From assembly GCA_018398585.1 (NCBI GenBank), contig JAGTTD010000003.1:5526637-5590636 (forward strand): a stretch of 64,000 nucleotides of DNA, given 5' to 3'. Both the position numbers and the translations under genes were made by a program. The stretch is from Simmondsia chinensis (taxonomy: Eukaryota > Streptophyta > Magnoliopsida > Caryophyllales > Simmondsiaceae). Of the stretch, positions 1 through 11,000 are shown piece after piece; within the stretch, counting starts at the first letter, position 1, and each line of letters begins with the position of its first letter. The notes beneath the pieces are model-generated. The model made no database searches. It had not been told where the DNA came from and saw only the letters and a program-made list of their open reading frames with translations.

Positions 1-904
1 TTAATTAAATACACTGCTTAAATAAAAAATAACAAATTTAATCATATTTTTTGAATTACTTTTTTTTTTTAACAAAGAATTGCTTATTTTATTAGTCTCC
101 AATTTCGTAACTTTATTGAAGTTTATCCGTCATTTTTTCTTCAAAATAGTCGTTTATCTTTTATTTTATAATCAAATAAATCCTTATTTGATTGTTAATA
201 TTGGGTAAAAATCAAAAGATAAATAATTAATTTTGTCATAGAAATATTTAAACAAGAAATAAAATAATTTAAATATACTTATAATTATAAAAACTAAAAA
301 TTAAAGTTTTTATTTAATTAAGTGCTTTGTTAAAATTTTTCCCCCATTAATTAAAAAAATAAAATTCCCCCCAAAAGTAATTTTGAATGAGTAACACATT
401 CCCTCCAAATTCTAAATTTTTGAACTCCTCGCCCCCACCCCTACCCCCCCAAAAAAACATCTTTCACCAATTTCATAATCTATTTTATATATAAATATTT
501 TGATATTATGTACCCCTTTTTCTGTATAAATGAATCACTTTATTTAAAAATTATTAATTAATAAAAGTAAATTTTATTGATATTATTTAATAGTTTATAA
601 TTCATCTTTTTTTTTTAATATTTTGATATTACTAGAAATGTGGGCATTTATGCCTTCACACCCAAAGAATATAATTAGTAAAAGATTAGAAATATTGCAA
701 TATCAATATATATTGTCAAAAAATTATTTAAAATAGCCATAACTATCCAAAATACTTTATATATTTGTAATTTATTGCGTCCTATAAATTTCAGTGCTTA
801 AATTAAAAATATTTATATTTTTACACTTTGATAATAAATTTTATTATTTTAAAAATATATAAGTCATTTAAATTTTTAGAAGTATTAAATTTAGTATTTT
901 TATA
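1..904. other. AT-rich intergenic DNA, nothing recognised
   Basis: This stretch is strongly AT-rich with many homopolymer runs and a short C-rich patch near 420-450. No open reading frame, motif or repeat structure here could be assigned to a gene or a named element. Confidence 0.6.
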
Positions 905-1245
905 TTTGAGCGATGAATTTTATTATTTTAAAATTAGGTAAGTGATCAAAACAAATTTTTTAAAGTTGGATAATAAAGTTTTCCAAAATTTGATTTTTGT
1001 GACTAACTTATCCATTTTAAACTACTTGGGTGACAAATTGAGATTTTAATTGAAAGTTAAGTGACTAAATCTTCTAAAATTTGAGTTCAGTGACTAATTT
1101 GCCAAATTTTAAATGACTTGGGTGATTAAATGAAACATTTTTTAAAAGTTGGATGACCAAATTTTTTAAATTTTGAGTTAGCTGATTAACTTGTCCATTT
1201 TTTATCACTTTGGTGACCAAAATAAAACTTTTGTCCAAGTCACAT
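905..1245. repeat. Degenerate ~91-bp tandem repeat, 3-4 copies
   Basis: The motif 'gactaactt...ccattt...acttgggtgac' recurs at about 1001, 1092 and 1184, a spacing of about 91 bp, and a weaker copy lies upstream near 930. Copies have diverged by substitutions and small indels. The stops in all frames argue against coding. Function is unknown. Confidence 0.6.
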
Positions 1246-1735
1246 ACACGAATATACCATATACATTGATAATAACGTTGTAAGGATGAGATTTGCATAT
1301 TATAATCACTTAAATTTCTATTATTACCTTGATTGAAAAATATAATTTCCTATTATCACATAATAAATATAATTTCCTATTATCACATAATACTTATATT
1401 TTTTGTATCTATATAATATTAAGTTTGATTAACACACAAACACGCTCACGTATATGTATGTATATATATACACACACACATACACACAAATGCATACTTA
1501 TTATTGTTACGTCTAATAAATAAACAATATGTTGATTCATTTGCTTCATTATCATTTGTTTGTACAAACACAATATTGTGTTAAAAAAATTGAAATACAA
1601 TTAAAATATGTAATTTGTTATAAGTACATTAGTATATAATACGTGTTTAGTTGTTTATTATAATTTGTAAATATATATATATATAACTAAAAAAACGTAC
1701 ACATTTGAATACCTGATTGCCGGAAAAAAGTTACA
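1246..1735. other. AT-rich DNA with TA/CA microsatellite
   Basis: Holds a (TA)n/(CA)n microsatellite around 1452-1488 and a TA run near 1668-1684. The small ORFs here are low-complexity translations of these repeats. I see no gene. Confidence 0.5.
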
Positions 1736-1740
1736 ATCTT

Positions 1741-1860
1741 GTATTGACACCATTGACTGAGGTTCTAATGGTCATCCACTACTTTGAAGTGGCCAGGATC
1801 GAATCTCATAACCCCTTTCCCAATGTAATATGTCTTAAATTTCTCCTTATTTCATAAGAC
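1741..1860 (+). mobile_element. Possible tRNA-type SINE head, degenerate
   Basis: A box-A-like stretch (TTCTAATGGTCATCC, about 1762) is followed by a box-B-like stretch (GGATCGAATCTC, about 1796). This resembles the split Pol III promoter of tRNA-derived SINEs. No clear poly(A) tail or target duplication was found, so it may be a fragment or chance similarity. Confidence 0.3.
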
Positions 1861-1924
1861 TTCTAAGAAATTTCTTTAAAATTGTGAAATTTCTTCAAAT
1901 TCATACCACATTGGCTAAGTACTT

Positions 1925-2330
1925 CACAATGACATGACTTATAACTCAAATGATTCAACCGGCTATGAATTTTACCCAAAATTCAAAATAACCCAATTTG
2001 GTTGATCCGAAACTTAAGAAGAGCTAACTCGGTAAAGATTTAACCCGCCCTAATTAGGGGTGAAATGATCCAATCTAATTGGTCTAAAACCAATATCGCT
2101 TCAACCTAACATAACCTGACTTAAAATGACCGAAAATGCAAAATAACTTAACTCAAATGACTTAAGTCATGTCCTGGCATAAAGTCCACCTAAATTCAAG
2201 CTAGGCAGAATCTCGAAATGAATCAACTCAATTAACTTGAAAACCTTAACTCAATATAACTCGAAATTGAAACATTCTGACTCTAACTCAACTGTTGTAT
2301 TATATCTAAAATATAAAAATGTACATGATT
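1925..2330. repeat. Low-complexity AACCCGAA/TAACTC-type repeat DNA
   Basis: Dispersed short motifs of the 'aacccga', 'aataaccca' and 'aactcaa' type recur irregularly. A similar texture is seen at 10640-11000 and, on the other strand, inside the 52.2-52.7 kb insertion, so this is probably one diverged repeat class. No coding capacity was recognised. Confidence 0.4.
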
Positions 2331-2337
2331 TTATTAA

Positions 2338-2585
2338 ACATGATCATACCAAAGAGGGCACCAACACGCCGTCATTGGATCCCATTAGAACTCCGAAGTT
2401 AACCGTGCTTGGGTGAAAGTAGTACCAGGATGGGTGACCTCCTGTGAAGTCCTCACCCTCAGGTTGGGGGCACTAGGAAACAGCCTTTCTTCAGGTTAAC
2501 ACCCTGAAGGGGGAAGGTTGCGTATATCTGCCCCCCCAGACCCTGCGTAGTCGGGAGCCCTTGAAGCACTAGGTATGTTCTTTTT
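2338..2585 (+). mobile_element. 5S rRNA-headed retroposon with RTE/Au-type tail
   Basis: Positions about 2338-2459 resemble plant 5S rRNA. They include GGATCCCATTAGAACTCC, a box-A-like AGTTAACCGTGCTTGG and a box-C-like AGGATGGGTGACCTCC, with one expanded region in the first third. At about 2461 the sequence passes without a linker into a tail (CACCCTGAAGGGGGAAGG ... CGGGAGCCCTTGAAGCACT). The same tail ends the RTE LINEs at 11.9, 14.5 and 22.4 kb. 5S-headed SINEs (SINE3 class) are known from animals. Whether this is an established plant family or a one-off chimera made by template switching cannot be decided here. It is probably not a functional 5S gene. Confidence 0.65.
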
Positions 2586-2589
2586 TTCC

Positions 2590-3710
2590 ATATCAATTGG
2601 ATATAGATGATCCATGATATATTACGCTTCTTCAATTAGCCATGGAACTTTAAATAATTTATCGCTTATGTATTTGGAAGTTTGAGAAATTTTCACTTAT
2701 ATATCTTAATTTTTCAGTATATACAATAATATACCCTATAGTTTAAAACTTTTACTATTCAAGTACCTTCAATATATATAATGACATACCCCATATTTTA
2801 AAACTTTTTATTTGGGTACCTTAAGGTTTGAAAATTTTGTTACTCATGTAGTTTTTGTCAGGGATTTTAAGAATTTTTGTTAAAGGATGCTGACTTATAT
2901 AAGATTTCGACGATATATAGGCATCTTCCTTCATAATCCAATATATTTTTACACATAAACGCTAACACAAAATAAGATTAGCACATTCAACAACAACAAC
3001 AACAGTCCTAGTGTCTCGTGGCTCCTGCAGAAAATAAGATCAATACATTAAATATGTATTATATGCTCTATTTTGGTGACTTTTGTTTGTAATTTATCAA
3101 AAATTTGTCAAAAGTAGTTACATTATACATATTTAAATTGAAGCATACCAATATAATTAGATAATAAAAATATAATAAATAATAAAAACACAAATAAAAA
3201 AGTAACATTAAATATATAATGTATTATTTATAATACAATATACTAAGAATCCTAACAAAAATGGATAAAATAATATTTTTTTTTGTGAGTTTATTATTTC
3301 TTTATTATAAGATAATATTTTTAAGATAAAAAATTTATTCACTGATCCATGATATACTACCATAGTTGATATTATTAGTTGTGCTATTGTGAATTTTAAA
3401 TATCTACTTGTCGTATTTCTACTTAGTAAATATATGACTTTGACTATGCTTAATAAGGTAGAAATTAGGCTTAAAATGAGCTAAACAATAATTGGTTTAA
3501 AAACGTGTCATTTTATACACGAGATGAAGGTGAAACGTAGCGTTTAAGTGTTGTTCAGATTTTGAATTGGCTATTTTAAGACATTGACCAAATTACCCCA
3601 TTTATTTTAAGTAATTGGCATTAAAGCGGGGGGAAAAGATCCCATAGAGTGAGCATTTTCACTGTATAATTAGCAGTGAGTCAAGAGAGAAAGAGATAGA
3701 GAGGCTTAAT
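2590..3710. other. AT-rich intergenic DNA, nothing recognised
   Basis: AT-rich, with several TATATA runs and a short (CAA)n stretch near 2990. No ORF longer than about 60 codons and no repeat family was recognised. Confidence 0.5.
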
Positions 3711-3713
3711 TTT

Positions 3714-4057
3714 CTATAATTTTTAAATTTTATAACAAATAATTTTAAATTTAAGTTATTTATATAAAATAATTTTAAATATATAAATTTATATTTTAAC
3801 TATTTAATGATTAGATATATGTTAAATTTTTTTTCATATTTGATGTTTTTAATAAAAATTTAACAGAGTGATCAAAAAAAATAAAAATTTAACGGATCGA
3901 TTACATTTTTGTTAAAAACATCAAATGATAATAAAAAGTTAACATATATCTAATCAATAAATAATTAAAATATAAATTTATATATTAAAATTATCTTATA
4001 TAAATAATTTAAATTTAAAATTATTTATATAAATAATTTAAAATTCATAATTTTTAA
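3714..4057. mobile_element. Foldback/MITE-like long palindrome
   Basis: Two arms of about 150 bp (about 3716-3865 and 3905-4055) are near-perfect reverse complements around a short centre. For example, ATTAGATATATGTTAA on the left pairs with TTAACATATATCTAAT on the right. It would form a long hairpin and is typical in form of plant foldback MITEs. No target duplication was identified with confidence, because the flanks are AT-rich. Confidence 0.6.
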
Positions 4058-4780
4058 AATAATTAAATATTAAAATTAAAAAAATTAAAATCTTTAAAAA
4101 AAAAATTAAAAACCCCCCGTATGTAATTGGCCTTATCTCCTTCCTATTGCTTTTAGAAAGCTTCTTGGGGAAGCTTTGCACTACCCTCAATTTTTTTTTT
4201 TTTTTTTTTTGGGTCAGAACCCTACCCTCATTTCCGGTGTGCTGTTCAAGCTTGAGGCGTTCGATTCTTGGCAAGACTCAGCTTTTGGAAGGGGTATACT
4301 TCTATCTTTGAGTTAGTTAATTGGTTTCTAGCTTAGAATCCGAAGTTCATGCTTGTATTCTTGAGTCCAGGAGCTATTTGTTCTAGATTTGAGTCATTTA
4401 TGGTTGTAATCAGTTGTTTTTTGTATAAATCGGTTCTTCGGGGTTAGATCTAAGATTTCCAGTCATTATTTAATTCTTTTACTTTGTACAACTTGTAATA
4501 GTTTATCTGAAGTCATAAATTGTGAAAACTCGTTAACTAGTGGTATAATAGCATCAACACCACTATTTCAAAAGAAATGTAATATATTGTTTTGTTAAAT
4601 ATGTTATTGATTTTCACATAATATATATTGATTTATTGATTTTCATGTAATAAAAATTGATGTTTAATACAATATATGTGTTTTTTTTTTAATCAACCAA
4701 TGCGATATATGTTAATATGTTAAATATGTAATCTCTGTTGCTTTTCCTTAAATATGGAATTTATTAGGTCATGCATCATA
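4058..4780. other. Intergenic DNA, nothing recognised
   Basis: Contains a T-run at about 4190-4210 and otherwise unremarkable AT-rich DNA. The minus-strand ORF here is largely low-complexity and has no recognised domain. Confidence 0.45.
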
Positions 4781-4814
4781 TTATAGGTTGATAAGGCTTC
4801 ATTAATATTCAGTC

Positions 4815-5190
4815 AAGCTTTATAATGAGCTCAGCTCGATAATGAGCTCGGTTTCATAATGCAAATTTTGTCTATCATGTATGATTGATAATGCTATTGA
4901 GCTTGACTAAGCTCGATAACAAAAATGAGCTCGATTAAGCTCGTTTAGAAAAACAAGTTTGATTAGCTTGACTCGGATCGTTAACAAGCTCGACTTGGCT
5001 CGTTAACCATAAGGAGCCGAGCCGAGCCGAGTATCGAACACACTAGTTCCTTATTGAACCGAGTTTGAACATAGGTTTAAAAGCTCGTTTAAAGCTCGGC
5101 TCGAACTCAAACTCGAACTCGTTAATATTTATCGAGCTCGAGTTCGAACAAAACGGTGATCGGCTCGACTCGGCTCTTTTACACCCCTAA
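4815..5190. repeat. GAGCTCG-rich low-complexity repeat
   Basis: GAGCTCG, GGCTCG and AGCTCGTT recur many times on both strands, and the block ends in TTTACACCCCTAA. This texture is common in plant genomes at the ends of degenerate transposons, but I cannot name the family. It is not coding. Confidence 0.5.
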
Positions 5191-5221
5191 TTGGAAGGTA
5201 TTCCTTATCTAGAGTTCACAT

Positions 5222-6475
5222 AGCTGTTGCCCGAAATGGCTTGAAAAAAAAAATATTACGTGAAATAGCCTCCACGTGGCAAAAACTAATTTCCTAGATT
5301 AAATTTAAATTTTTTTTAAAAAATTGAGGTAAGCCGGCAGGCCCTGTACAAACATGCAGGGCCTGCACACAATTACAATTTATTTTAAATAAAAATTTTT
5401 AATTGTAAATTAGTAATTAAATTAGATACATTTAATTATGAATTTATTATTATATTATATTAAATTTTATTATATATATTTTAATTAAATTACATATATA
5501 ATTTATAATAATTATTTAAATTAAACTACATTAATATTCGATGACTATTTTATCGCAATTCACTAAACTTTTTAACAAAATATAAGCATGTCTTATATAT
5601 TATTTTGGTTACGTATCACATCAACATTTTTTGTTAGAATTTGGTCGTATTTCTTACAAAAATTAATCAAATTTTAACTTACGAAAATCATCAAATTTCT
5701 AGAAAATATTACTATCTGATTAATAAAATTTTAAAATTTCAGGGTATCTAAGTGATAAAAGATTAAAATATCAAGTTACTCATTATATATATTAATATAT
5801 CATGGTACCTAGGTAAATAATTGTCATATCTCATATTAGATAACGATCGTCTATGCAGTAATAGGGATAATACAGTATCCTTATAGAAGAATCTTTCTTT
5901 TTTATATTTAATAATATATGATAACTTTTTTTAGATATTTTAGATTTATTGAATAATATGTTTCGACAAATATTTAACTATTTATGTTATATAGTCTTTT
6001 AAATATAGCAATTTATGCTAAATAATATACAAAAAAAGGAATATTGTTACATAGATCTAATAATAATTAAACTCCAAAATTACATATAGATAATATAAAT
6101 TAATATTTAGTAAATAGCTTAATTTAAATAATTATTATAAATTATATACGTAACTTAAATAAAATGCATATCATAAAACTTAATATAATATAATAATAAA
6201 TTTATAATTAAATACATCTAATTTAATTATTAATTTAAATTTAAAAAATTTAATTAAAAAAAAATGTAATTGTGTGCAGGCCATACACAATGCAGGGCCA
6301 GCACGGCTTGTACGGGGCATGTACAATGGCAGCTCCCCTCGATTTTTTTTAAAAAAAATTATATTTAATCTATTAAAATAGTTTTTGCCAGATGGAGGCT
6401 ATTTCATGTAATATTTTTTAAAATATGTCATTTTGGGAAATATATTTTTTTTCCGAGCCATTTCAGGCAACGGCT
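5222..6475. mobile_element. Family A inverted-repeat element, copy 1
   Basis: The ends are inverted copies of each other: AGCTGTTGCCCGAAATGGC on the left against AGCCGTTGCCTGAAATGGC read in from the right. Similarity continues inward for about 150-190 bp, including palindromic GCAGGGCCTGCAC-type stretches. The centre is AT-rich and non-coding. A second copy (22530-23657 plus 38251-38380) aligns over its whole length, and a more diverged relative spans 12.9-21.0 kb. The true termini may lie slightly further out, because flanking bases also show weak similarity between copies and no target duplication was settled. Non-autonomous; superfamily unknown. Confidence 0.75.
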
Positions 6476-7040
6476 CATCTTGGACGCAAGCAAAACTTGT
6501 AGCAAAAAATTTATGATCCTTTTCAAAACAAAAATAATACGTAGACTACTAATGTAATACAAGTTATAATTTATAATGAATAAAAATACTACACCATTAT
6601 TTTATCCTATAATTTAATACACGTATAGAATTTGCAAAATAATATTAAAATCTTTACGTAAAAAACCACCAACTTATTGAAAATGTTAGTCGAGAATTTA
6701 AGGTTTGCATAACTTAGGATTTTTCAGATAGCATAAAAATAAGTTTATGACATACATAAAATAATTTATTTCATTTATTTAATGCATAATAATACAAGAC
6801 CTAGAATTCTTTAAAATGTATACTTCTGACTGTGCAACGTATGGGGAATCACTAGTATGATTTTTTTTTTTTCTTTGAACAACACTAGTATGATATTTAT
6901 ATATAACTTTAGATGAGGTTTTATCCAAAGTTAATCGGAATTAGATGGAATATCTCACAAGTTCTATATATTCATCTCTTTTCTCTCACAACTCCAATAT
7001 AAATTCTTACTATACTTATATGTAGAGTTGTTAACCAAAA
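6476..7040. other. AT-rich intergenic DNA, nothing recognised
   Basis: Only AT-rich sequence with short homopolymer runs. No gene or repeat assignment. Confidence 0.5.
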
Positions 7041-7041
7041 T

Positions 7042-7235
7042 TTTTTTTTTTGATATTAAGAAGTCATTAATTCTATATCATGTTTTAGGTTGAATTGAAA
7101 GTTCACATGGGTTGTACATTGGGTAATCTTCTCGAAAAACCTCCCATTACCCTCTTCTCCTCTAAGAAAGGTTAGATTCGATCCCAATTTTCATGACTAC
7201 GTCAGAGACTTTACCAACTGAACTAAATTATACTT
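7042..7235 (-). mobile_element. tRNA-derived SINE-like element
   Basis: On the minus strand the copy opens with a box-A-like TAGTTCAGTTGGTAAAG (about 7225-7209). This is followed by a box-B-like GGGATCGAATCTAACC (about 7178-7163), at the spacing expected of a split Pol III promoter. The copy ends in an A-run (T-run on the plus strand at about 7041-7051). The length of about 190 bp fits plant SINEs. No target duplication was confirmed. Confidence 0.55.
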
Positions 7236-7857
7236 TTAAATGTGTTTTTAAAGTAGAAAATATAAAAGAAAAATTAGAGAATAAAAGATAATAATATATA
7301 TATATATATATATATATAAAATTTATTTTCTATTTTTAATAGTGGTTGTAGTTTTTCAAGTGAATTTAAGCTTATGCCCCAAAAAAAAAGACTATATGCT
7401 GAAAAATAAAAAATGGTTTTTGTTTAATAAAAATGATAACAATTATATATTTATAAATGTCGTCATAGCATTTAGTAAAAGATATATATCATTCTATGTG
7501 TGAATATAAGGTCACTCTATGTGGAAAATATTGTAGAACACATAGTAATATTGTTAATGTTTTGTTACAGAAGTTTCTAACTTTGCTACTGAACTAAATC
7601 ATGAGAAAATTCGTTTTTAGTTGCTCTAGAGTTTAATAATAGCATGGGACCAAAGAAAAAAAAAAAAAAAAAAAAAAAACCGAATAAAGATAAAATTCCA
7701 ATTTTATAATTAAAATAAATTTAAAATCATGAAAATCCCTCTAGAATTGTCACGACTGTTAGCCGATCAACACGATCCAAGCCTCGAAGGCCCTTTTATG
7801 TTGTCCCCCAAGCACTACTCTTGGCAACTTCCCTTATTCGTCACTCCTCTCGTCATG
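7236..7857. other. Intergenic DNA with TA repeat and poly(A) run
   Basis: Contains a (TA)n microsatellite at about 7291-7318 and an A-run at about 7656-7679. The small plus-strand ORF starting at 7729 overlaps the TRIM-like LTR end and has no recognised domain. Confidence 0.5.
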
Positions 7858-8341
7858 CCAATAAACTGGCATTTTTTAAGCCTTCCTATCGATGTGGGAC
7901 TCATCTTTTTCCTCAAGTATTTTTGAATGTATCAAACCACCACACTCCGCAACAGTCATCCTCGAAGCCTTTACTCTAGGTAGCTTCACTCTAAATAGGT
8001 AACCCATTTCTATCGTGGACGGCTTCACTCCACTCTAGGTAACTCTTTCGGAAACTTGGGTAGGTCACTTATGGCCTGTTTAGCATGGCCATCGAGCACA
8101 GTCCACTCCATACCAGACCGCGTAAGACTCCCGAGCAGGGCCATCTCATACCAAACCAACCTCCTTGAAATGATCCGAGGATCGATGGCTTTGATATCAT
8201 TGCTATATAACATTGGAGGTTCCATCCCATAACTAATTGGTAATGGGTGAAGTAGCTCCTTAGGTATATAAATTGGTATTTTTAAAGCCTCTCCACAAAT
8301 GTGAGAATCATCTTTTTGCTCAAACAATTTTGATTGTATCA
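7858..8341 (-). mobile_element. TRIM-like short LTR retrotransposon
   Basis: On the minus strand the 5' LTR spans about 8341-8201 (141 bp, starts TGATAC, ends GCA). One base later comes TGATATCAAAGCC (8199-8187), a slightly mutated match to the tRNA-Met primer site TGGTATCAGAGCC. The second LTR starts at 7934 with TGATAC, preceded by the purine/T-rich GCGGAGTGTGGTGGTT. Only about its first 75 bp still match the other LTR. The internal part is about 270 bp with no coding capacity, typical of TRIM elements. Confidence 0.6.
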
Positions 8342-8474
8342 CTAATGATCATGAAAGTATATATGCAATATCTAAGCGTGTTAGGAATGAACAAGTCGTG
8401 AATAAGTAATGGATCATTACCAAGTGGATAATTTGGTTTATAGTGTTTGAAATTTCAAATAAAGTGCTTCAATT

Positions 8475-9350
8475 TTGAAGTTTTGGTTTTTGCCTGTTTT
8501 TATCTCAATCTCACATAGGAAAAATAGTGAAGGGATGTCTAGTTTATATATCTCCCTCTCCGTTGACTGGGTAAAGTGTTGTGGGCCCATAGTGGGTTTT
8601 GTGAACCACGCGTGTGCGCATCCACCGCGCCGAGCTGCATCGCTGAGTGGTGTGTTGTGGACATTTTCTAACCCGAACTTTTATTTTTACGGACAATTAT
8701 TTTATTTGTCGTTAACGAACTCTAGGGGAGTTATGGGACTATGCTCGAGGCTGTTTAGCTCGAGCCCTAGTGTCCATTGTGTCCAATCTCTAGGCTGTTT
8801 AGCTCGAGTCTATGTCCATTAGTCTAGGTTGGAGCTCGAGGTACGCTTTTGACTGCGTATTTCCCCACTCTTTCCATAACCATTGTGGTCTTGATTTAAC
8901 ATAATTTTGTGAATCTCCATATCCGCCAGTTTTCTAATCATAGCCAGATTTCTTGCCCACAATCTTAACTAATTCATGCTTGCATGTTAAGTATTTTTTG
9001 GCTATAAATATCTTGCTTTGGGTGGTTGTTTAATGCACAGACACACAGATACATAGAAATTCTCTTCTTCTTCCCACTGATGCTCTCTTTCTATTATTAC
9101 TCTGATTACTGAGCAAGTTGCGACATACTCCAACCCATCACACAAGAATACACTCCTATGTTGGGTGCTGGGTTAACTTTGGGAGTCCGAGTGCCTAACG
9201 ATCCTATTTGTACCGTAGTGGAGGCATAAACGACTTAAGGCAGTGGTAAACTCCACGGCGCGGCAACTTTCTTCGGTTCGCTCTTTCCTCTCTGAATCTT
9301 TTGTTTTTTAGTTGTTTAATTATTTTTATCTCAAGTAAGTTGGTGTAATA
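8475..9350 (+). mobile_element. LTR-like sequence, family unassigned
   Basis: This stretch is unusually GC-balanced for the window. It has a TATA-like box (GGCTATAAATATC, about 8999), a polypyrimidine tract after it, and a G/C-rich segment at about 9160-9280 typical of the U5/leader part of an LTR element. The 18-bp unit GGCTGTTTAGCTCGAG occurs twice (about 8749 and 8792). No second LTR copy or primer site was found in the window, so it could be a solo LTR or truncated element. Confidence 0.4.
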
Positions 9351-9537
9351 CAAGGTTTATTGAGTTCAAGTTTGTCATTGTGTCGTTCTTATATTGTCTA
9401 CCCCATCTCGAACCCATATTTTCCCACATATAAAAGGGGAGCCTTCTCTTATAACTTTTACAGGACTAACTACCATTTTATTTACTTTTACAATACCTTC
9501 TTGATTCTTTGTCTGTTTTGTCCTATTCATCAAAGAA

Positions 9538-9861
9538 TGGCAATATACAAATTAGAAGAAACTCCTAATGTGTTTATTTTTCCGGCTTATTTTGATAAGA
9601 ATGACAAGAATGATTATACTTTTACATACGATAGACCTAAGAAAAGACGAATTAATAATCTACGGAACCAAGATTAGAGAACCTTGGTGGCAAATGTTGT
9701 ACAATGGGAATTTTCTAGTAAATTGTGACGAAGCTTGTTATTTCATGAAAAGAAACAAAGACTGTTACCGACCTATATTACTAAACAGTCAATTGCATAA
9801 GATACACGAAAAACTGCATAATCCATTGCATTGTATAAGCAACTTCATTTTATTTTTTTGA
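9538..9861 (+). pseudogene. Unrecognised broken ORF after the LTR-like block
   Basis: A reading frame opens at ATG 9538 (MAIYKLEETPNV...) and reads 45 codons to a TAG. The same frame continues beyond it with TGG-to-TAG or TAG-type stops at several points. Position downstream of the LTR-like block suggests a decayed gag-like ORF, but I recognise no motif and give no function. Confidence 0.25.
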
Positions 9862-9884
9862 TATTCACAAGTTTACTTCTTCTT

Positions 9885-9998
9885 CCGAAACAGCCTCACT
9901 TCAGCTTCATACCCTGAAGGGGGAAGGCTACATACATCAACCCCCCAAACCCCACTTTTGCGGGAGCCCTTGAGGCACTGGGTTTGTTGTTTTTATTA
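9885..9998 (+). mobile_element. RTE/Au-type 3' tail fragment
   Basis: Carries the tail shared with the RTE LINEs (GAAACAGCCTCACTTC ... ACCCTGAAGGGGGAAGG ... GCGGGAGCCCTTGAGGCACT), then a T/TTA-rich end. No coding part or SINE head is visible upstream, so this is a severely 5'-truncated copy. Confidence 0.65.
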
Positions 9999-9999
9999 T

Positions 10000-10639
10000 T
10001 ATAAGTGTACTTCTTCTTGTATCCTCTGTTTGAAAAAACTAACATCTCATTGATAGGCACAAGAGGCATTATTTAAAAGCACTATATTTAAGTGCATATA
10101 TTTCACCTAGAATTCTACAAATTGTCAATAACCGATTTAATTGTATTTAATCGTTCTTAAGAGCCACAACTAGTTAATTTAGTTAATAATAAGAAGTTAT
10201 TATACTATGCAATATAGTCCAAACTAAGCCCCCACACTTGGGCGCACGAAGTGCCAAGTTGCCAGGTGCCGCCTAAGCTGCCTAAAGCGCCATGCGTGCA
10301 CACATGCATGTGCATTTTTAGAGTTCTCCTAACCCCCAAAAAGAAACAAGAATTCTTAAGCTCATAATGAACCTAATAATCTAATAGCCCGTATGAGATA
10401 CAGACTTCCTAAATGGTGTCTCTTCCTCTTCTATTCCAATGTGGAATATATTCCCACACTTTATATAAAATTCTACAGTACAAACTACCAACACTGTAAT
10501 CAATTAAAACTGACATAATAGTGAAAGACCAAGGACAAATTTATATTTAAAATCAAAAGTTACTTTTTTTTTTATTTAAAAATCAGCCTCTCATTATTTG
10601 GATAAATGCAACCACAATCCTTTTTGGTAGTCAGTGGAG
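10000..10639. other. Intergenic DNA, nothing recognised
   Basis: No ORF or repeat recognised. A short GC-rich patch (about 10220-10310) with GCC/GCGCC words has no assignable function. Confidence 0.45.
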
Positions 10640-11000
10640 GAACTATCATAATTATGGGTAAATATGGAGCTGCAAAATATGACCCCACCTGATCACCCGA
10701 TCTCACCCTAATTCAAAAAATCAAAAAAATTAATGAGACTTTAGTCTGAAAATAATTGAATCCGAATTTTTCCGACTTGATCATAGCCCAGCTCGATCTA
10801 ACCCGAAACTCGAAAATAACCCAATCCGAATTTGACCTTCACATGCGTAATACATGACCCTAATTCTAAAATTTCAAAAATATAATGAAATTTGAGACCC
10901 AAGTCTGAAAATAATCTGATCCAAATTTTACCCAACTTTAACATAACCTAACTTAAGCTAACCCGAAACTCGAAAATCACCCAATCCAAATTTGAGCCCT
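10640..11000. repeat. AACCCGAAACTCGAAAATAA-type degenerate repeat
   Basis: The phrase 'aacccgaaactcgaaaat.acccaatcc.aattt' occurs twice (about 10800 and 10960) in a field of similar short words, about 160 bp apart. It resembles 1925-2330 and the 52.2-52.7 kb insertion in texture. Not coding. Confidence 0.45.

Noticed and set aside
2338..2460. Functional 5S rRNA gene, or the 5S domain of a Cassandra LTR
   Set aside because: The 5S part has an expanded, diverged first third and is joined to a LINE-type tail rather than a 5S spacer or LTR body. No tandem 5S units or matching LTR partner are nearby. Cassandra remains a minor possibility to test.
8475..9350. Integrated pararetrovirus (caulimovirus-like) fragment
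   Set aside because: No movement protein, coat or RT motif is present. The TATA-like box plus pyrimidine leader fits an LTR equally well, and there is no positive evidence for a virus.
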